A stretch of DNA of 9,984 nt from Opitutaceae bacterium UBA4094. Its GTDB lineage: Bacteria > Verrucomicrobiota > Verrucomicrobiia > Opitutales > Opitutaceae. Below the pieces are notes generated by a model. That model was not told the DNA's origin. It saw nothing but the letters and a program-made list of their open reading frames with translations, and ran no database searches. Of the stretch, positions 6,134-9,984 are shown one piece after another; the stretch's first letter is position 1; each line of letters opens with the position of its first letter. The position numbers and the translations under genes are program-made. The stretch lies in NCBI GenBank assembly GCA_002382525.1, contig DFYA01000344.1, forward strand, positions 4,934 through 14,917, given 5' to 3'.

Positions 6134-6323
6134 TCGTCTGGAGGAGCGCCTCGCGTGGTTGCAGCGTCACGTGACCGAACAGGACAAGGCCATGCTGGAG
6201 ATGGCGGGTCAGCTCGACCGGTTGAAGGCGGAGTTGGTGCGCCTGAAGGAGCGTCCGGACGCGGGTGCCGGAGTCGCCGGGGGCGGGGCGAATCCGGCGG
6301 ACGAGCGGCCGCCGCATTATTGA
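6114..6323 (+). CDS. slyX: SlyX family protein
   Basis: The 69-residue product from GTG 6114 reads SNERIDRLEERLAWLQRHVT and continues as a single coiled coil to about residue 47. It then has a Gly/Ala/Pro-rich linker and ends in PPHY, the usual C-terminal signature of SlyX. Size matches the family (about 70 residues). The molecular role of SlyX is unknown. The GTG lies 20 nt inside the end of the preceding response regulator gene in another frame, which indicates translational coupling and co-transcription. An in-frame GTG at 6075 would add an Arg/Pro-rich stretch not seen in the family. Confidence 0.85.
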   Translation: MSNERIDRLEERLAWLQRHVTEQDKAMLEMAGQLDRLKAELVRLKERPDAGAGVAGGGANPADERPPHY

Positions 6324-6373
6324 ACTGCCGGGACTGGCGGGGAACGGGTGAAGCGGGGCGTTGAAGTGCTCCG

Positions 6374-6411
6374 GGCGAGCATCGCGAGCAAGCTCGCTTC
6401 CCACGTCGGAT
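6374..6411 (+). repeat. REP-like 38-bp repeat, copy A
   Basis: This 38-bp unit is identical, base for base, to 8558-8595 in the same orientation. Its centre GCGAGCAAGCTCGC is a short hairpin (5-6 bp stem), followed by TTCCCACGTCGGAT. It lies in the gap after slyX and before the convergent lipoprotein gene. The core strongly resembles, from memory, the REP elements of Pseudomonas that are mobilised by REP-associated (RAYT) transposases. Confidence 0.8.
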
Positions 6412-6450
6412 TCTTTGTCGGCGCTCGCGGCGCGACCTAGGCGGAGGGAG

Positions 6451-6903
6451 TTACGGCGCGGAGACGGAGCCGCGTCCGGCGCTTTTCAGGAGCACGGTGT
6501 CGTTGTCGCTGCCGACCACCACGTAGAAACCACTTTCGACGGAGACGGCGGTTTGCCCCGGGTGTTTATCGAGCCAAGCGCGCACGTCGGTGGCGACTTT
6601 GTCGGATAACTTGATGTTGTGCGGAACGCTGCCCAGCGGAGGCACGCCGATCGGTTTGCGGTCTTCGATGCGCGCGATGTGCTGGCCACCGAGGTAAATC
6701 GTGTGCGTGGACCTTTCGATCACGAGGGGGACGGTGTTGCTGTTCGTGATCCGCACGGTGAGCACGTAGTCACCCTTCTTTTTGGCAGTGAGGTCGGTGA
6801 CCTCCACGATGGGTGCCTCCAAGCGTCGTTCGGGCGACGTGCCGCAACCGGCGAGCAGGATGAGGCACAACGGCAAGCAGAAGCAGGAAAGGAGGAAACG
6901 CAT
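6451..6903 (-). CDS. LEA2/WHy-domain-like lipoprotein
   Basis: The 150-residue product has a lipoprotein signal peptide: a short n-region, hydrophobic residues 3-17 and lipobox LLAGC with the lipidated cysteine at residue 20. The mature part (about 30-120) reads as a beta-sandwich like the water-stress/LEA type 2 domain. It has VLTVRITNSNTVPLVIERST, matching the typical pattern of a conserved Asn-rich turn after a beta strand, then HTIYLGGQHIARIED and a hydrophobic-proline segment. Such proteins are anchored to the inner or outer membrane facing the periplasm; in bacteria their function is largely unknown, with a desiccation or stress link by analogy to plants. The ATG at 6903 starts directly at the signal peptide. 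It converges on slyX and lies downstream of repeat copy 2. Confidence 0.8.
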   Translation of the reverse strand: MRFLLSCFCLPLCLILLAGCGTSPERRLEAPIVEVTDLTAKKKGDYVLTVRITNSNTVPLVIERSTHTIYLGGQHIARIEDRKPIGVPPLGSVPHNIKLSDKVATDVRAWLDKHPGQTAVSVESGFYVVVGSDNDTVLLKSAGRGSVSAP

Positions 6904-7007
6904 TTCAGGGATGAAACGGTTCCGCTGGTGCGGCGCAAACCCTCAGGTTGCCTTGGCAGTGATTGCGGAGAAGCGGGCGGCGGTGGCGCCGAGGCGGCGG
7001 GGCCTGG

Positions 7008-7107
7008 TTTTTCGTTTTCGTCTTTTTACTCGTTCTCGTCCGTGAGGCGTTCGAGTCCGACGGAGAACGAGAACGAGAATGAGTAAGAGAACGAAGAACG
7101 AGTCGGA
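7008..7107. repeat. GAACGAG-type hairpin repeat, copy 2
   Basis: The left arm CTCGTTCTCGT (7029-7039) pairs with ACGAGAACGAG (7068-7078), and CCGT (7040-7043) pairs with ACGG (7060-7063) across a 3-nt bulge; the loop is about 16 nt. The right flank carries extra GAACGA units ending in AGAACGAGTCGGA, the same end as copy 1 at 4064-4155. It fills most of the gap between the start of the lipoprotein gene and the end of the small membrane-protein gene, both on the minus strand, and could terminate the latter. Confidence 0.75.
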
Positions 7108-7182
7108 TGGGCGATCCCGTGAGTTCACGCGCAGGGCCTTCGGAGAAAGCGGCCGACGGAGAATGCGGGAGGGCGAGAAGCC

Positions 7183-7458
7183 TCAGAACATCGAGAGCGC
7201 TTTGGCGCTTTCGACGGCGATCCAGCCGAGGGCGGAAGTGCCGGCGATCGTAAGGGCGGCGCGGGCGCGCTTCTGCGTTTGCAAGCGGCGATCGTGGCGG
7301 TCGGGATGGTTGCGGCGGCTAACGCCTTGGACCGACATAAAGCTGGCAAACTGACCGTTGCGCACCGGCGTCTTGCCCCCGCGGTCTCTGCCGGACCGGC
7401 CTCGGATAAAGGTCGGAATGCGCAGAAAACGCAGGAGTTGGAGCAGAGCACGAATCAC
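7183..7458 (-). CDS. Small hypothetical protein with a C-terminal hydrophobic segment
   Basis: The 91-residue product is not recognised. It starts with an amphipathic hydrophobic stretch (VIRALLQLLRFLRIPTFIRG), has a strongly basic middle (SRRNHPDRHDRRLQTQKRAR) and ends in a hydrophobic run, ALTIAGTSALGWIAVESAKA, that could span a membrane once with a very short tail. Basic residues before that run would predict a cytoplasmic N-terminus. GTG 7458 is preferred because GAGG lies 9 nt upstream on the minus strand; the in-frame GTG at 7467 has no spacing to that site. A longer overlapping frame on the same strand (7125-7451) looks like a shadow of low complexity. Real coding status is likely but not proved. 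Confidence 0.55.
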   Translation of the reverse strand: MIRALLQLLRFLRIPTFIRGRSGRDRGGKTPVRNGQFASFMSVQGVSRRNHPDRHDRRLQTQKRARAALTIAGTSALGWIAVESAKALSMF

Positions 7459-7566
7459 GGTTTCCACCCTCGGGACGGCGCCTGATGTTTCAAGCGGGAA
7501 GTCCTCCTCGGGGAGAATTTAACAGAGCTTTGGCATTTCTACCGATAGCTAGACCCGGGAGAGGCC

Positions 7567-7595
7567 TTGTCAGCGCAGGATTCCACAGGTGTGAT
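7567..7595 (+). promoter_or_regulatory. Predicted promoter of the EamA permease gene
   Basis: TTGTCA (7567-7572) is followed after 17 bp by TGTGAT (7590-7595). The predicted start point lies only about 5 nt before the ATG at 7607, again suggesting a nearly leaderless message. The -10 box overlaps the small palindrome GTGATCAC (7591-7598), a possible operator. Confidence 0.35.
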
Positions 7596-7606
7596 CACGG
7601 TTTTTT

Positions 7607-8485
7607 ATGGCGCGTTCCCTTCTGCTCCTGCTGCTCGGCGTCTTCGCTTGTTCGACGGCGGCGGTGATGATCAAGGCGAGCGCGACGCATCCGTTTGTGT
7701 TGTCGGCGGTGCGGTTGCTGTTGGCGGGGGCGCTGTTGACTCCGTTGTTTCTGCGGGAGCACCGCAAGCATCGCGACGCGTTGCCGGCGGGGTGGTTAAA
7801 GTGCACGACGTTGCCGGCGCTGGTGCTGGCGGCGCATTTCATCTCGTGGGCGTATGGGGCGCGGATGACGTTGACCGCGCAGGCCAGCCTGATCGTGAAC
7901 CTCGCACCGGTGGCGCTGCCGTTTTTTCTTTGGTGGTTGATGGACGAACGCATCAACCGGCGGGAGGTGGTCGGCACGGTGTTGGCCCTGGCGGGCGTCG
8001 TGGTGTTGAGCGCGAAGGATGCGTTTTCGGGCGGCGGCGACGTGGCGGGCAATTTCGTGTGTTTCGCATCGATGTTGGTGTTTGCTTGGTATCTGGCGCT
8101 GGGGCGGCGCAACCGTGACGTGCCGTCGTTGTGGTTGTATGTGGTGCCGGTGTATTGGCAGGCGGCGGTGATTTGCTCGCTCGCGGCGCTGCCGTGGGCG
8201 GGCACGTTGGACGTGGGCTCGACCCGCGAATGGACGCTCTTGGTCGGGCTGGCGGTGGTGCCGACGATCATCGGGCACAGTTTGCTGAATCTGGCGATGC
8301 GGGCCTTGCGCGGGCAATTGGTGAGTTTGTGCAACGTCGGGCAGTTCGTGTTTGCCGGGCTGATGGCGTGGGGGCTGTTCGGCGAAGCGCCGGCGGCGAT
8401 CTTTTATGCGGCGGCAACGTTGGTGGTAGCAGGCGTGGCGTTGGTGGTGTGGTCGGCGCCGAGTCCGCCGCCGCGGATGCGGTGA
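7607..8485 (+). CDS. EamA/DMT-family membrane permease
   Basis: The 292-residue product has about ten hydrophobic helices in two repeats of five (roughly 3-135 and 150-283), the layout of the drug/metabolite transporter superfamily EamA domain. Typical features are the first helix with small residues (CSTAAVMIKASATHPFVLSA), the loop RLLLAGALLTP, LTAQASLIVNLAPVALPFF with the following acidic-basic loop DERINRREVVGTVLALAGV, and in the second half VPTIIGHSLLNLAMR and the equivalent LFGEAPAAIFYAAATLVVAG. It sits in the inner membrane. Substrates in this family vary widely (amino acids, metabolites, toxicants) and cannot be read from the sequence. There is no Shine-Dalgarno before ATG 7607, but a promoter ends just upstream. 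The lysA start follows after about 190 bp holding a REP-like element. Confidence 0.9.
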   Translation: MARSLLLLLLGVFACSTAAVMIKASATHPFVLSAVRLLLAGALLTPLFLREHRKHRDALPAGWLKCTTLPALVLAAHFISWAYGARMTLTAQASLIVNLAPVALPFFLWWLMDERINRREVVGTVLALAGVVVLSAKDAFSGGGDVAGNFVCFASMLVFAWYLALGRRNRDVPSLWLYVVPVYWQAAVICSLAALPWAGTLDVGSTREWTLLVGLAVVPTIIGHSLLNLAMRALRGQLVSLCNVGQFVFAGLMAWGLFGEAPAAIFYAAATLVVAGVALVVWSAPSPPPRMR

Positions 8486-8557
8486 GGGTTGCGTGGCTCG
8501 CAAGAGTGTTGCGCGGAGAGGGCGTCAGAATCGCAGCACTCCGTTCGGGGCCACGGA

Positions 8558-8595
8558 GGCGAGCATCGCGAGCAAGCTCGCTTCCCACGTCGGAT
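8558..8595 (+). repeat. REP-like 38-bp repeat, copy B
   Basis: It is identical to 6374-6411 over 38 bp and in the same direction, with flanks that do not match. It lies between the EamA gene and lysA. The reading frame of lysA stays open through it, so an ORF caller could include it as part of an N-terminal extension; that extension is unlikely to be real. Confidence 0.8.
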
Positions 8596-8678
8596 CATCG
8601 CGCTTCGAGGTCGGATCGCAAAAATTGGTGTGGTTTTCGCGAGGCGGAGCGGGCAAGTTCGGCGCTTTTACGCCCGCC

Positions 8679-9983
8679 ATGCACCACTTCCACTACGTTG
8701 GCTCCAATCTCCACTGCGAATCCGTCGATCTCGCCGAAATCGCCCGCCTCTACGGCACGCCGACCTACGTTTACAGCGCCACCACGCTGGCCGACAACTA
8801 CACGCGCCTGGCCAACGGCCTCGCCGGTCTCGACGTCCAAGTGTGCTATGCGCAAAAGGCCAACGCGAACATCGCGATCCTGCGCCACTTCGCGAACCTC
8901 GGGGCGGGCTTTGACTTGGTGAGCGGCGGCGAAATCCGTCGCGTCATCGCGGCGGGCGCGGATGTGAAGCGCAGCGTGTTCGCCGGCGTGGGCAAGACCG
9001 AGGCCGAGATCCATCTCGCGCTGGAGAACGGCATTTTTGCGTTCCACGTCGAGAGCGAGCCGGAGATCTCCCGCATCAATCATGTGGCCGGCAAGCTCGG
9101 CGTGAAGGCGCCGATCGCGATCCGCATCAACCCCGACGTCGATGCGAAGACCCACGCCAAAATCACCACGGGCAAGTCGGAGAACAAGTTTGGCATCCCG
9201 CTGAAATATGCCGCGGCGGCCTATGAAGCGGCGTCGAAGTATCCGAATATCTTCATCAAGGGCGTGCAGATGCACATCGGCTCGCAGCTCACGAGCGTGT
9301 CGCCGTTCGTCGAGGCAGTCACCAAGGTCGTGCCGTTCGTCGAGGAGTTGAAGGCGAAATATGGCATCACGTATTTCTCCATCGGGGGCGGCATCGGCAT
9401 CGTTTACCAGGACGCGCTCGCGAGCGGACAACAGGCTTGGTGGGACGCGCAACCGGCGGAGACGCGTCCGATCACGCCCGAGGCGTATGGTGCGGCGCTC
9501 ACGCCGTTGTTGAAGCCGCTCGGCCTGAAGATCCTTCTCGAGCCCGGCCGCAACATGGTGGGCAACGCCGGCGTGCTGCTCTCGCGCGTCGAATATCTGA
9601 AGCGTGGCGAAGGTCGCAACTTCCTCATCATCGACGCGGCGATGAACGATCTCGCGCGTCCGGCGATGTATGACAGCTACCATGAGATCGTGCCGTTGCA
9701 CCGCGACTCGGCGCGCCGCGCGTTCACGGCGGACGTGGTCGGCCCGATTTGTGAAAGCGGCGACTGCTTTGCGAAGCAGCGTCCGCTGCAGGAAATCGGC
9801 GAAGGCGAGTATATCGCGTTCATGAGCGCGGGTGCGTATGGCTTCTCGATGGCGAGCCGCTACAACACCCGCAACATGGCCGCCGAGGTGTTGGTGAAGG
9901 GCGGCTCGTTCGAGCTGATCAATGCGCGAGAGACCTTCGAGCAGCAGATCGCGAACGAGAAGATTCCGGCGTTTCTGAAGTGA
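8679..9983 (+). CDS. lysA: Diaminopimelate decarboxylase
   Basis: The 434-residue product is a complete fold-type III PLP enzyme that converts meso-diaminopimelate to L-lysine, the last step of lysine synthesis. Key sites are the PLP lysine Lys60 in CYAQKANAN, HIGSQ (199-203), the glycine loop GGGIG (236-240) that holds the phosphate, EPGR (288-291), Cys358 in GPICESGD from the partner subunit, and the C-terminal AGAYGFSMASRYN. These distinguish it from ornithine and arginine decarboxylases. ATG 8679 is chosen because the family N-terminus (MHHFHYVGSNLHCESVDLAE) begins there. The frame is open back to ATG 8493, but that part contains the REP-like repeat and has no family similarity. No Shine-Dalgarno is clear. 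Codon wobble positions favour C, as in the DHS-like gene. The stop is one base before the window end. Confidence 0.95.
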   Translation: MHHFHYVGSNLHCESVDLAEIARLYGTPTYVYSATTLADNYTRLANGLAGLDVQVCYAQKANANIAILRHFANLGAGFDLVSGGEIRRVIAAGADVKRSVFAGVGKTEAEIHLALENGIFAFHVESEPEISRINHVAGKLGVKAPIAIRINPDVDAKTHAKITTGKSENKFGIPLKYAAAAYEAASKYPNIFIKGVQMHIGSQLTSVSPFVEAVTKVVPFVEELKAKYGITYFSIGGGIGIVYQDALASGQQAWWDAQPAETRPITPEAYGAALTPLLKPLGLKILLEPGRNMVGNAGVLLSRVEYLKRGEGRNFLIIDAAMNDLARPAMYDSYHEIVPLHRDSARRAFTADVVGPICESGDCFAKQRPLQEIGEGEYIAFMSAGAYGFSMASRYNTRNMAAEVLVKGGSFELINARETFEQQIANEKIPAFLK

Positions 9984-9984
9984 G

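Noticed and set aside
7125..7451. 108-residue minus-strand frame overlapping the small membrane-protein gene
   Set aside because: It is Ala/Pro/Arg-rich without a hydrophobic pattern, and the alternative frame has a better start site and a plausible membrane helix. Neither is proved.
8595..9701. 368-residue antisense frame under lysA
   Set aside because: lysA is complete with all catalytic motifs; the antisense frame is Arg/Asp/Leu-rich and without family signature.

Overview
The window is GC-rich chromosomal DNA from a bacterium. It has few clear Shine-Dalgarno sites, a bacterial deoxyhypusine-synthase-like gene, a YyaL-type thioredoxin-fold protein, Nif11-type peptides and small dispersed palindromic repeats. 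This mix would fit a Verrucomicrobiota lineage such as Opitutaceae, but that placement is an inference; no rRNA or marker gene in the window settles it. No tRNA, rRNA, CRISPR array or intact transposase was seen.

Layout from left to right. (1) Positions 1-813 hold the 3' part of a deoxyhypusine-synthase-like gene, closed by a good intrinsic terminator at 851-882. (2) Positions 984-1716 carry two tandem minus-strand genes for Nif11-type RiPP precursor peptides. Their leaders are nearly alike and their cores are unrelated. A nested palindrome lies between them. (3) Positions 1847-4057 encode a large plus-strand YyaL/SPATA20-like protein. A hairpin-forming repeat rich in GAACGAG units follows it. 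(4) Positions 4159-6323 are a regulatory cluster. A minus-strand XRE-family regulator diverges from a plus-strand series: a small unknown protein, a single-domain response regulator, a response regulator with a four-cysteine tail, and SlyX. (5) Positions 6451-7458 carry a minus-strand LEA2-like lipoprotein and a small minus-strand protein with a likely membrane segment, separated by a second GAACGAG repeat. (6) Positions 7607-9983 carry an EamA-family permease and a complete lysA (diaminopimelate decarboxylase). A 38-bp REP-like repeat sits between them, and an exact copy of it lies at 6374-6411.

The most noteworthy content is the pair of Nif11-type precursors without a modifying enzyme or exporter in view, the two unrelated families of intergenic palindromic repeats, and the divergent regulator/response-regulator cluster with promoters that would yield nearly leaderless mRNAs. 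The remaining genes are housekeeping or general accessory functions (lysine and peptidoglycan precursor supply, transport, envelope lipoprotein).
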